Part shown: positions 15,825-24,344 of the stretch, piece by piece | Layout: each line of letters starts with the position of its first letter | How positions within the stretch are numbered: the first letter of the stretch is position 1 | NCBI GenBank assembly: GCA_023423405.1 | Contig: JAFAFR010000041.1 | Coordinates: 1 to 64,000, forward strand | Reading direction: 5' to 3' | Length of the DNA stretch: 64,000 nt | DNA from: Bacteroidota bacterium | Lineage (GTDB): Bacteria; Bacteroidota; Bacteroidia; Chitinophagales; Chitinophagaceae | The notes under the pieces: generated by a model | What the model saw: the letters and a program-made list of their open reading frames with translations, nothing else | What the model was told of the DNA's origin: nothing | Database searches by the model: none | Position numbers and translations under genes: made by a program

Positions 15825-16988
15825 TTAAGAGAGGCTGCTAACGGTTGATGAATGGTGTACTGCATCGGGAAGAAAGCGGTTGTACAGCGACTCATAAATG
15901 GGCACGATGTTATGGATATCGAACCTGTCGCTCTGCGCCATGGCATTTTCCTTAAAGCGGGCCAGCATTTCCTTATCGGACAACAGCTCGATGGCATGCC
16001 TGCTCATGCCGGCTATATCGCCCACGGGGCTCAGGAAGCCGGTTTCGCCCTGAATATTGATCTCGGGTAATCCGCCGGCGTTGGTGCTGATCACGGGCAC
16101 GCCTGCCGCCATCGCTTCCAGGGCAGCCAGGCCGAAGCTTTCGTAATCGGATGTGAGCAGGAAGAGATCGGCAATGGCCAGGATCTCTTCCATCTGTTCC
16201 TGTTTTCCTACAAACCGGATGTCTTCGAAAATACCCAGTTCCCGGCTGAGGCTTTCTGCTGCGGGCCGCTCGGGGCCGTCTCCCACGAGCAGGAGCTTGC
16301 TGGGCACCTGTTTCAATACGTTGGCATAAATACGCACTACGTCTTCCACTCTTTTGATCTTCCTGAAATTGGAAGCATGCAGCAGGATGCGTTCGCCATG
16401 TGGCGCGATCACTCTTCTGAAGGCATCGATGCCTTTTTTGCGGAACCTGGCTACATCCACAAAATTGTGGATCACTTCAATTTCTTTTTCAATACGGAAA
16501 GAACGGTAGGTTTCTTCGCGCAGGTTATGGGATACGGCGGTGATGGCATCGCTTTCGTTGATGGAAAATGTGACTACGGGTGCATAGGTCTTGTCGCGGC
16601 CTACGAGGGTTATATCGGTACCATGCAGGGTGGTGATGACGGGTAGCTGGCGGCCGGTGGTTTTGAATACGATCTGTTTGGCCATATAGGCTGCAGAAGC
16701 ATGCGGAATGGCATAATGCACGTGCAGCAGGTCGAGGTGATTGTTCAGGATCACATCCACCATGGTGCTGGCCAGGGCGGTTTCGTAAGGCGGGTAATCA
16801 AAAAGCGGATAGGTGGGTACCCTTACTTCATGATAAAAGATATTGGCATGAAACTCATTCAGCCGAACGGGTTGCTGGTAAGTGATGAAATGTACCTGGT
16901 GGTCTTTCTCGGCCAGGGCTTTACCCAACTCGGTGGCGAGTACGCCGCTTCCGCCAAAAGTAGGGTAGCAAACGATTCCGATGCGCAT
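15825..16988 (-). CDS. bshA: N-acetyl-alpha-D-glucosaminyl L-malate synthase (bacillithiol pathway)
   Basis: This GT4-fold glycosyltransferase joins UDP-GlcNAc and L-malate, the first step of bacillithiol synthesis. I start it at the conserved MRIGIVCYPTFGGSG (16988); a longer frame to 17054 adds 22 residues with no similarity. Visible family features are HYAIPHASAA, VITTLHGTDITLVG, HASNFRKIKR, LLVGDGPE and SFGLAALEAMAAGVPVIS. The length of 387 residues is normal. It is divergent from the M28 peptidase with 64 bases between starts. No bshB or bshC is present in the window. Confidence 0.9.
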   Translation of the reverse strand: MRIGIVCYPTFGGSGVLATELGKALAEKDHQVHFITYQQPVRLNEFHANIFYHEVRVPTYPLFDYPPYETALASTMVDVILNNHLDLLHVHYAIPHASAAYMAKQIVFKTTGRQLPVITTLHGTDITLVGRDKTYAPVVTFSINESDAITAVSHNLREETYRSFRIEKEIEVIHNFVDVARFRKKGIDAFRRVIAPHGERILLHASNFRKIKRVEDVVRIYANVLKQVPSKLLLVGDGPERPAAESLSRELGIFEDIRFVGKQEQMEEILAIADLFLLTSDYESFGLAALEAMAAGVPVISTNAGGLPEINIQGETGFLSPVGDIAGMSRHAIELLSDKEMLARFKENAMAQSDRFDIHNIVPIYESLYNRFLPDAVHHSSTVSSLS

Positions 16989-17052
16989 ATTGAAATAATT
17001 GATATTGAAGGTAAGCGATTCAAATCTTTGGCTAATTTTAAAAAAACACCGC

Positions 17053-18420
17053 ATGCGCCGATTTGTTTGGTCACTCCTGGTTTTTGTTGCTTTCGATTGC
17101 CCCGGTCAATCCCGCGACTCCCTCATCGTTCAACAGCTCACCGCTGAAATACTCAGCCATTCGCAGGCCTATGATAACCTGCGGGTATTGTGCAAAACTG
17201 TGGGGCCACGACTGGCAGGGTCCGCCAATATGCCCCGCGCCGAAGCCTGGGGACGCGAAGCCCTGGAAAAAGCAGGTGCCCGGGTTTGGTTGCAGGAATG
17301 CAAAGTGCCCCACTGGGAGCGGGGCAAAAATGAAGAAGCTTATTATACCGTAAAAGGAAGCCGCGAAAAAGTGAAGCTCGACATCCTCGCGCTGGGCAAT
17401 TCCACAGGCACCGGGCCTGCCGGGATGTCACTGCCGGCCATCCTGGTGAACGATTTCGAAGAGCTTGATGCCAAAAAAGAAGCGGTGAAAGGAAAGCTGG
17501 TAGTGTTCAATAACCATTTCAACCCGGTGAACCTGGAAACCTTTCAGTCCTATGGGGCAGACGGGGCTTACCGTCGCAGCGGGCCCAGCCGAGCCGCCCG
17601 CTACGGCGCTGCAGCCGTGCTGATCCGCTCCATCACCGGGAGCACCGATAATAACCCGCACACCGGCAGTCTCGCTTACGACAGCACCCAGCCAAAAATC
17701 CCGGCTGCGGCCATGGGCCTGCAGGATGCCGACAAACTCATCGCCTTATTAAGAGCGGGCAAGGAAGTGACCGTGTTCTACCGTTCCAATGCGCAGTTCT
17801 TTCCCGATGCCACTGGCCACAATGTGATCGGCGAATGGACGGGTTCGGTTTACCCCGACCGTTATATCACCGTAGGTGGTCACCTCGACAGTTGGGATCC
17901 CGCCGAAGGAGCGCACGACGATGGCGCCGGCTGCGTGCATTCCATTGAAGTGTTGCGGGCGCTGAAGGCCATCGGTTACCAGCCCCGGCATACCATCAGG
18001 GTAGTGCTTTTTGCCAACGAGGAAAACGGGCTTCGCGGCGGCCGGCAATACGCAGCCGATGCCGTTGCAAAAAAAGAGCAGCATGTATTTGCACTGGAAA
18101 GCGATGCCGGTGGTTTTACGCCGCGTGGTTTTTCCTTTTCCTTAAAAGAAGAACAGCTTGCCGGCATACGCAACTGGTTGCCCCATTTTATACCGCGCGG
18201 CGTTTACCAGTTTGTGCCGGGTGGCGGCGGGGCCGATGTGAGCCCGCTCAACGTACTGCTGCAAACACCCGTTGCCGAACTGTTGCCCGATGGTTCGCGT
18301 TATTTCGACCTGCATCATGCGCGCAACGATGTATTTGAACAGGTCAACAAAAGGGAACTCGATCTGGGTGCTTTGAATATGACCATCCTCATCTACCTGG
18401 TGGACCAATATGGCTTATAA
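17053..18420 (+). CDS. M28-family zinc aminopeptidase/carboxypeptidase, exported
   Basis: I start it at 17053 because MRRFVWSLLVFVAFDCPGQS is a clear signal peptide; an upstream frame adds residues without such character. The 455-residue protein has an inserted PA-like segment (KLVVFNNHF to AAVLIRSIT). It also has the two-zinc M28 residues: GGHLDSWD, HDDGAGC, ANEENGLRGG, ESDAGG and a C-terminal LHHARND. It resembles carboxypeptidase Q-like members. It should cut short peptides in the periplasm or outside. Exact specificity cannot be read. Confidence 0.88.
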   Translation: MRRFVWSLLVFVAFDCPGQSRDSLIVQQLTAEILSHSQAYDNLRVLCKTVGPRLAGSANMPRAEAWGREALEKAGARVWLQECKVPHWERGKNEEAYYTVKGSREKVKLDILALGNSTGTGPAGMSLPAILVNDFEELDAKKEAVKGKLVVFNNHFNPVNLETFQSYGADGAYRRSGPSRAARYGAAAVLIRSITGSTDNNPHTGSLAYDSTQPKIPAAAMGLQDADKLIALLRAGKEVTVFYRSNAQFFPDATGHNVIGEWTGSVYPDRYITVGGHLDSWDPAEGAHDDGAGCVHSIEVLRALKAIGYQPRHTIRVVLFANEENGLRGGRQYAADAVAKKEQHVFALESDAGGFTPRGFSFSLKEEQLAGIRNWLPHFIPRGVYQFVPGGGGADVSPLNVLLQTPVAELLPDGSRYFDLHHARNDVFEQVNKRELDLGALNMTILIYLVDQYGL

Positions 18421-18458
18421 AGAAAAGAATCTATATCTTCAAGTAAAGCAATTATACC

Positions 18459-18872
18459 ATGGGCAGATTTCTATCCACCATCATCATTGTACTGCTGGTA
18501 TTCGTGATCGGCTTTTTTTACTGGCGATTTTACTGGGTCTTTGGCGAAGGTGTGAAAGCCGGGGAGTTGAATTTCCTGGTGCGGAAGGGCTATGTTTTCA
18601 AGACCTACGAGGGCAAGCTGATCCAGTCGGGTTTTAAGGGCGGCATCGCCGGCAGTATCCAGAGTTATGAGTTTGAATTCTCCGTGGTGGATCCTGCCAT
18701 CGCCCGCCAGTTGATGAACAACAGCGGCAAGCTTTTCGAGCTGCACTATAAGGAGTACCAGGGCGCCATTCCCTGGCGCGGTAATTCTGTCTATGTGGTA
18801 GACAGCATTCTTTCCATGCGGGGTTCAGGCACCGGCCCGGTAATTGATCCCAAGCCGAACCAGCACCAATAA
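18459..18872 (+). CDS. Conserved Bacteroidota single-pass membrane protein
   Basis: This 137-residue protein has one N-terminal membrane segment (STIIIVLLVFVIGFFYW) and an outside domain with FGEGVKAGELNFLVRKGYVF, KTYEGKLIQSG and FELHYKEYQGAIPWRG. I recall this as a widespread Bacteroidota family that is often mislabelled 6-phosphogluconate dehydrogenase; it has none of that enzyme's features. The function is unknown. The gene sits between the M28 peptidase and a DUF1254 lipoprotein, with 38 and 35 bases between them, and could be co-transcribed with either. Confidence 0.7.
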   Translation: MGRFLSTIIIVLLVFVIGFFYWRFYWVFGEGVKAGELNFLVRKGYVFKTYEGKLIQSGFKGGIAGSIQSYEFEFSVVDPAIARQLMNNSGKLFELHYKEYQGAIPWRGNSVYVVDSILSMRGSGTGPVIDPKPNQHQ

Positions 18873-18907
18873 AACGGTGGAACCCTTTTAGAACAATATC
18901 TGACCTT

Positions 18908-20338
18908 ATGAGATTGACACTGAAAACAACACTAGCCCTGCTTAGTGTAGGTTTAATTGGTTTGACGGCCTGCCGGGAAAAGAAGAAATCCGATCAGTCT
19001 GCTGCTGGGCAGGCCGCTGCACTTAGTCCTGAAAAAGCCCGCCAGATTGCAAAGGAAGCTTATATCTACGCTTACCCGATTGTTGACAACCTGCGGGTTC
19101 AATATGCCTATTTTTTCGACAAAACAGATCCCGAATACAAAACTTCCCGCAACAACATCTTTAATGTCCCGAGAGTGTTCACGCCAAAGGACAGAATCAT
19201 TCAAACGCCTAATTCTGACACGCCTTTTTCATTTGTAGGGTTAGATTTAAGAACCGAGCCCGTTGTTTTTGTTATTTCCCCCATCGAAAAAAACAGGTAC
19301 TGGAGCCTGCAGTTGATTGATCTGTATACCTACAATTTTGATTACCTGGGTTCCAGAACCACCGGGAACAAAGGCGGGGCTTATATGGTTGCCGGCCCGA
19401 ACTGGAAAGGCGAAACGCCAAAAGGAATTGACAAAGTGATCCGTTGCGAAACTGAAGTTGCCTCCGGAATATTCAGGACACAACTGTTTAACCCGGCCGA
19501 CCTGGAGAATGTTAAGAAAGTACAACTGAAATATGTTCTTAAGCCTTTATCGGCATTCCTGGGGCAGCCGGCTCCACCGGCCGCACCCGCTATCGACTTT
19601 CCAAAACCACTAAGCGTGGAAGAACAAAAGTCATCATTGGATATTTTCAAACAACTGAATTCTGCTTTACAGTTTTGCCCTACTCATCCATCGGAAAAGG
19701 AGTTGATGGAAAAGTTTAGCCTTTTGAACATTGGTGCAGGAAAAACCTTTGATACTACAGCCTTTTCGCCCGAAGTGGTAAACGCCCTGCACCAGGGTGT
19801 TGCCGATGCCTGGAAGGATTTTGCAGTGGCGATCCAACAGAGTAATGAAGGCAAAGTTTCAGCATCAGATGTTTTTGGTACGCGCGATTTTCTGAATGGA
19901 AATTACCTGTTTAGAATGGTAGGCGCAGCCACGGGTATTTATGGAAATAGTAAGGAAGAAGCCATGTATCCGAATTATTTTGTTGATGCAGACGGTAATA
20001 AACTGGATGGCGCAAATGCTTATGCAATGCATTTTGCTCCCGGGGAATTACCTCCTGCTAATGCATTTTGGTCACTCACCATGTACGATTCGGACGACTT
20101 ATTGGTGGAGAATCCGCTGAACCGCTACCTGCTGAATTCAACCATGATGCCTCAATTTAAAAAAGATGCCGACGGTGGGCTTACGCTATTGATACAACAC
20201 GAATCACCCGGAAAAAGCAAAGAAGCAAACTGGTTGCCTGCCCCTGCAGGAAGTTTTAAGGTGGTATTAAGATTATACAGGCCAAAACCTGCAGCCCTCG
20301 ACGGAAGCTGGAAACCACCTGTCGTTAAAAAGCTGTAG
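18908..20338 (+). CDS. DUF1254/DUF1214 domain lipoprotein
   Basis: This 476-residue protein has a lipobox (IGLTAC, Cys22). The N-terminal DUF1254 part begins AKEAYIYAYPIVDNL and includes VFTPKDRIIQTPNSDTPFSF. A C-terminal DUF1214 part contains NAYAMHFAPGELPPANAFWS, LTMYDSDD and NRYLLNS. The two domains are common as a pair in envelope proteins of unknown function. Base composition is somewhat lower in GC than the neighbouring genes, so later acquisition is possible but not shown. It is convergent with the methylase gene. Confidence 0.85.
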   Translation: MRLTLKTTLALLSVGLIGLTACREKKKSDQSAAGQAAALSPEKARQIAKEAYIYAYPIVDNLRVQYAYFFDKTDPEYKTSRNNIFNVPRVFTPKDRIIQTPNSDTPFSFVGLDLRTEPVVFVISPIEKNRYWSLQLIDLYTYNFDYLGSRTTGNKGGAYMVAGPNWKGETPKGIDKVIRCETEVASGIFRTQLFNPADLENVKKVQLKYVLKPLSAFLGQPAPPAAPAIDFPKPLSVEEQKSSLDIFKQLNSALQFCPTHPSEKELMEKFSLLNIGAGKTFDTTAFSPEVVNALHQGVADAWKDFAVAIQQSNEGKVSASDVFGTRDFLNGNYLFRMVGAATGIYGNSKEEAMYPNYFVDADGNKLDGANAYAMHFAPGELPPANAFWSLTMYDSDDLLVENPLNRYLLNSTMMPQFKKDADGGLTLLIQHESPGKSKEANWLPAPAGSFKVVLRLYRPKPAALDGSWKPPVVKKL

Positions 20339-20362
20339 CGGCTCTGCTGGTCTGATCGCTTC

Positions 20363-21079
20363 TCAGCCCGCCGCCAGCAGTAAAAAAATCGCCGGCCTTT
20401 TGTGCCAGTCGGGTTGGAAGGCTTTCCATTCTTTGATGGTTTTCGTGCGGATTTCTTCTCTCGCGCCAGTGATGTCCACTGCCACGCACAGCCTTGTATC
20501 GGGACGGCATTGGGCCAGCAGCGTATCAAACAACGCGTGGTTGCGGTAAGGCGTTTCAATAAAGAGCTGGGTGCAGCGGAGGCGGGCCGATTCGGCCTCC
20601 AGCTCGCGGATGGCGCGGCTGCGCGCGGCGCTGTCGATGGGCAGGTAGCCGCTGAAACGGAACTGTTGTCCGTTCAGGCCGCTGGCCATAAGGGCCAAAA
20701 GGATGGAACTGGGACCCACCAGCGGTTTCACAACAGCCATCATTTCCTGCGCCGCTGCTACCAGCAACTGCCCCGGATCGGCCACGCCGGGACAGCCGGC
20801 TTCACTGATGATGCCGATGGTATGCCCGCGTTTCAGTTGTTGCCTGAACATGGCCACCGTGGCTTCTTCCAGCTTCTGGATCGGGAACCACTGGTAGTTG
20901 TCGATCACCATTTCTTTCCAGAGTTTTTTCAGGTATCGCCGGGCGCTGCGTTCATTTTCCACAAAAAAAACCTGGCAACTCTGCACCGCTTCCAGCACAT
21001 AAGCCGGAATGGTTTCGGGGTGTTCCTCATCGAGGTAACAGGGAATTAACAACACATTGCCCAAAGCACTGCTGGCCAT
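20363..21079 (-). CDS. RsmI-like SAM-dependent methyltransferase (tetrapyrrole methylase fold)
   Basis: This 238-residue protein carries the fold's features GNVLLIPCYLDE, VENERSARRYLKK, GIISEAGCPGVADPG, PLVGPSSILLALMASGL and TQLFIETPYRN. RsmI methylates the ribose of C1402 in 16S rRNA. This protein is shorter than classical RsmI and lacks its C-terminal extension, so it is better read as the Bacteroidota RsmI paralogue with unproved target. It lies 11 bases downstream of the EI24 gene on the same strand. Confidence 0.8.
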   Translation of the reverse strand: MASSALGNVLLIPCYLDEEHPETIPAYVLEAVQSCQVFFVENERSARRYLKKLWKEMVIDNYQWFPIQKLEEATVAMFRQQLKRGHTIGIISEAGCPGVADPGQLLVAAAQEMMAVVKPLVGPSSILLALMASGLNGQQFRFSGYLPIDSAARSRAIRELEAESARLRCTQLFIETPYRNHALFDTLLAQCRPDTRLCVAVDITGAREEIRTKTIKEWKAFQPDWHKRPAIFLLLAAG

Positions 21080-21090
21080 TGTTGAATAGT

Positions 21091-21849
21091 TTATGTTTTT
21101 TCGATCTGGCGCACGCTGAGGGTGGCGGCCACTACCGCGTAAGAGGGCGCCAGCACCCAGCCCAGGACGGGAACGGCGTGCATTAGGTAAAACAGGAGGC
21201 CGTTGCCGATGGCGAGTCCCTTATGGTCGGTGATGAAGCGAATGCTTTCTGCCGGGCTCAGGCGACGGCGTTCACAACTGTAATCCACCATCGAGAAACC
21301 GTAATAATAACACTCGGTAAAAAGCGAGAGCATGGGACTCACCCATCCCACGACTGGAATAAACGCAAGGAGTAAAATAGAAAAAGTATACACCGACTGC
21401 CAGAGCATGTTGCGCAGTGACAACCGGATGCCCCGCAGGATGTCTTTCATCAGTTGCGGGAAGCTGAAGGGGAAGTCGCGCCCTTCGAGAATGGATTCCG
21501 TTTTCTCGCTCAGGTAGGCGAATACCGGCGAGCCTACGATCAGGAAAAAATATTTGAAGAAGGAAAAATAAAAGAAGACCAGCAATATGCGCACCATGAT
21601 ATTTCCCATCACGAATAAAAAATTCAGGAAGGGATTGCGTTGTTCCTGCAGCCATCGGTCGATGCCGATGAGGTTGCTCAGGTAATTGACCGCATTGTTG
21701 GAGGAAGAAAGAAAAAAATACAGTCCCACCATGAACAGCAGCGTATAAATAATACCCGGTATAACGATCCAGCGCCAGAGCTTGTGCTCGCGAATGAACT
21801 GATGCGCCTGGAAATAGGACTGAATGGCGATGATGATTTCCTTCAGCAA
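21091..21849 (-). CDS. EI24-domain (CysZ-like) inner-membrane protein
   Basis: This 252-residue protein has several long hydrophobic segments (for example GIIYTLLFMVGLYFFL, LVFFYFSFFKYFFLIVG, FSILLLAFIPVVGW and LLFYLMHAVPVLGW). SPVFAYLSEKTESILEG falls in the loop typical of EI24/CysZ proteins. CysZ is linked to sulfate uptake in Proteobacteria; whether this one moves sulfate is not evident. It precedes the RsmI-like gene as a probable two-gene operon and is divergent from the glycosylase gene. Confidence 0.8.
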   Translation of the reverse strand: MLKEIIIAIQSYFQAHQFIREHKLWRWIVIPGIIYTLLFMVGLYFFLSSSNNAVNYLSNLIGIDRWLQEQRNPFLNFLFVMGNIMVRILLVFFYFSFFKYFFLIVGSPVFAYLSEKTESILEGRDFPFSFPQLMKDILRGIRLSLRNMLWQSVYTFSILLLAFIPVVGWVSPMLSLFTECYYYGFSMVDYSCERRRLSPAESIRFITDHKGLAIGNGLLFYLMHAVPVLGWVLAPSYAVVAATLSVRQIEKT

Positions 21850-21904
21850 CGATAAGGTGATTTAGTGCTTAAAAGTATTACTTTGGTCACAGACCTGAAG
21901 CACT

Positions 21905-22555
21905 ATGACAAAATTACCGCCTTCTTTTTTCCTGGGCCGCGATGTGACCCGCATCGCCCGCAACCTGGTAGGTAAGATATTACTGACTTCTTTCGACAAC
22001 CATATCACCAGCGGCCGCATCGTGGAAACGGAAGCATATAACGGTGTGGTGGACCGCGCTTCGCATGCCTGGAACAACCGGCGCACGGCCCGCACGGAAG
22101 TGATGTTCGGCAACGGCGGAACTGCGTATGTTTATCTCTGTTATGGTATTCACCACCTCTTCAATATCGTTACGGGGAAAGCCGGACAGCCCCATGCCGT
22201 GCTCATCCGCGGTGTTGAGCCCCTCGAGGGCATTTCGGTCATGCGCCGGCGTTTGGGCCTGGGCAGTGAACTGGTATCGGGCAAAACGGAGGTCCAGCTT
22301 CGCAAAGAACGGGCAGCGCTGGGGCGGGGCCCGGGAAAATTGACAAGGTCGCTCGGCATCCACACCGGCCAGAGCGGCTGGTCGCTGCAGGAGCACATTA
22401 GCATCTGGGACGATGGCTTTCGCGTCAAAGCCGCTGATATCGGCTGCGGGCCCAGGATTGGCGTGGATTATGCGGGAACGGATGCGCTGCTGCCTTACCG
22501 CTTTTACCTGCGTGGTTATCCGGCGGTCAGCGGACCGCGCAATGGAAATCTTTGA
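21905..22555 (+). CDS. DNA-3-methyladenine glycosylase (AAG/MPG type)
   Basis: This base-excision repair enzyme releases alkylated purines and related lesions. The 216-residue protein shows the AAG pattern: FFLGRDVTRIARNLVGK, GRIVETEAYNGVVDRASHAW (with the catalytic Glu in VETEAY), RTEVMFGNGGTAYVYLCYGI, HHLFNIVTG, AVLIRGVEP and the C-terminal half with GPGKLTRSLGI. The start at MTKLPPSFFLGRD is the family position. It is convergent with the porP/sprF gene, with only 10 bases between stops. Confidence 0.93.
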   Translation: MTKLPPSFFLGRDVTRIARNLVGKILLTSFDNHITSGRIVETEAYNGVVDRASHAWNNRRTARTEVMFGNGGTAYVYLCYGIHHLFNIVTGKAGQPHAVLIRGVEPLEGISVMRRRLGLGSELVSGKTEVQLRKERAALGRGPGKLTRSLGIHTGQSGWSLQEHISIWDDGFRVKAADIGCGPRIGVDYAGTDALLPYRFYLRGYPAVSGPRNGNL

Positions 22556-22565
22556 ATGGCAGTGA

Positions 22566-23579
22566 TCAGAATTTGGGACAGGGAATATCCTTACGGCCGT
22601 CGCTGTGGCGGCGTATATAGATCAACGATATTTCAATGCCGCCTCTTTTTTGCGAAGCCGTTTTGAGGCTGGAAGTATTCACATCGTAGGTGGCGCCGAA
22701 ACGCAGGTCGGACCATTCAAATCCCAGGTAGGGAATAAGGGCGTCGCCAAAACGGTACCAGGCGCCGGCGTAGAAGCTGGTAGGCTGGTCGAAATCGTTG
22801 TTGATGTTATAAGCCAGGGCGCCGCCCGCTACTGTTTCGAAAGCACCGGCCTGGCGGCTGTGTTGCAGGGAAAGGTGCAGGGTAGTGGCTTCGCCCGTGG
22901 GCAGGTAGCCGCCCCCGTGAATGGTTACCCGGGGCTGCAGGGTATAGTAGCCGTTGGTGAAATTTTCGCGCGGCCGGTTGATGTGATACACCGATACGCC
23001 GCCATAAAAATTGTTATCGCCTGTGGTGGAGCCGCTGTAGATGATACCGGCGTTGAAATCAAAATAACTCACGTTGATGCGGGTACCATCGATGCTTTCG
23101 CCGCTGGGGTTGCTCCAGGTGCCGTCGAGGGCCAGTTCGTTCTCGAAATTGAGCTGCGAGCCGTCGAGCCGCTTGCTGGTGTACACGCCCTGGAAGCCGA
23201 CGCCCAGTTGGTGGAAGCCGTCTTCATCAAGCGCTTTGTGATAGGCGGTGGAAAGCGCCAGGAAATTGCTGTTGAGAATGCCGTTGGCCGTGCGGTCGGT
23301 CATGGCCATGCCACCCAATCCCCAGGTATCGTTCTCATTGAGCTTTCCCTTCATAATAGGGGCATCCACGGCAAGTGTGGAAGTGACAAATGCCTTGCTG
23401 ATGGCAGGCCACTGATCGCGGTAATTGCCCGATACGCGCACCAGGCCATTGAATTTGCCGGTATAAGCGGGGTTGAGGGTGAGGGGAGAGGCAAAAAACT
23501 GCGAAAAATGCGGATCCTGGGCAAGCAGGTCGGAGGACAGGGTTCCCAAAAGCAGTAGTATTCCGAAAAACTTTTTCAT
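22566..23579 (-). CDS. PorP/SprF-family type IX secretion membrane protein
   Basis: I start it at the signal peptide MKKFFGILLLLGTLSSDLLA (23579) rather than eight codons earlier. The mature 337-residue product begins QDPHFSQFFASPLTLNPAYTG, the signature of PorP/SprF outer-membrane beta-barrel proteins. These help anchor or export type IX cargo or adhesins. Several amphipathic strand pairs follow, and the end reads GGIEISLIYI. It stands alone here, without a neighbouring large adhesin, so which cargo it serves is unknown. Confidence 0.88.
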   Translation of the reverse strand: MKKFFGILLLLGTLSSDLLAQDPHFSQFFASPLTLNPAYTGKFNGLVRVSGNYRDQWPAISKAFVTSTLAVDAPIMKGKLNENDTWGLGGMAMTDRTANGILNSNFLALSTAYHKALDEDGFHQLGVGFQGVYTSKRLDGSQLNFENELALDGTWSNPSGESIDGTRINVSYFDFNAGIIYSGSTTGDNNFYGGVSVYHINRPRENFTNGYYTLQPRVTIHGGGYLPTGEATTLHLSLQHSRQAGAFETVAGGALAYNINNDFDQPTSFYAGAWYRFGDALIPYLGFEWSDLRFGATYDVNTSSLKTASQKRGGIEISLIYIRRHSDGRKDIPCPKF

Positions 23580-23627
23580 ATACGGTCCGGTAAAATACAC
23601 CAAATCAGTCGCCGGAACGAATAATTT

Positions 23628-24278
23628 CTACGATTGTTGTTTGCTGCCAAAGGCCAGGTCGCCGGCGTCACCTAATCCCGGCACAATATAACCTTTTGCC
23701 GTGAGCTCTTCGTCAATGGCGCCGCACCAGATCCTGATATTGGGTTCGTTGCGGTGCACGTATTCAATGCCCACAGTGCAGGCAATGGCTGTAACCACGT
23801 GGATTTCGCGCGGCTTGCCTTCATCCCGCAGGTACTGGATGGCCTTGACCAGGGAAGAGCCGGTAGCCAGCATGGGATCGGAAAGAATGATGACCCGGCC
23901 TTCCAGGTCGGGGGAGGACAGGTATTCCAGGCTGATCTCAAAAGAACCGTCGGGCTGGTGCTTGCGGTAGGCCGAAATAAAGGCGTTGTCGGCCCGGTCG
24001 AAATAATTCAGGAGCCCCTGGTGGAGTGGCAGTCCCGCGCGCAGGATGGTGGCCAGCACGGGCTGGATCTGCAGGCGCCGGCCGGGGGCGGTTCCCATCG
24101 GCGTTTGGACGTCCACCTGGTCTGCCGCCAGGTGTTTGCTGATCTCGTAGGCGGCCACTTCACCGATCCTTTCCAGGTTGCGGCGGAAGCGCATGCGGTC
24201 CTGCTGGATGTCGACGTCCCGCAGTTCTGCCACCCAGTCGCACAAGAGGGAATAATGTTTGCTCAGATTAACCACCAT
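23628..24278 (-). CDS. upp: Uracil phosphoribosyltransferase
   Basis: This enzyme converts uracil and PRPP to UMP. I start it at MVVNLSKHYSLL (24278); the longer frame runs into the divergent anmK gene and is a shadow there. The 216-residue product has LRAGLPLHQGLLNYF, the PRPP loop ILSDPMLATGSSLVKAIQYL and the uracil-binding end KGYIVPGLGDAGDLAFG. The last segment is diagnostic. It is divergent from anmK (66 bases between starts) and tandem with porP/sprF. Confidence 0.92.
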   Translation of the reverse strand: MVVNLSKHYSLLCDWVAELRDVDIQQDRMRFRRNLERIGEVAAYEISKHLAADQVDVQTPMGTAPGRRLQIQPVLATILRAGLPLHQGLLNYFDRADNAFISAYRKHQPDGSFEISLEYLSSPDLEGRVIILSDPMLATGSSLVKAIQYLRDEGKPREIHVVTAIACTVGIEYVHRNEPNIRIWCGAIDEELTAKGYIVPGLGDAGDLAFGSKQQS

Positions 24279-24344
24279 GAGATTCCGTTTTTCTGCACAT
24301 TCCAAAGATTGTAATTTGCACCCGCCCCACAAAACATTTTTTTC

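Noticed and set aside
22605..23558. 317-codon plus frame opposite porP/sprF
   Set aside because: Shadow frame; the minus strand has the PorP signature and a signal peptide.
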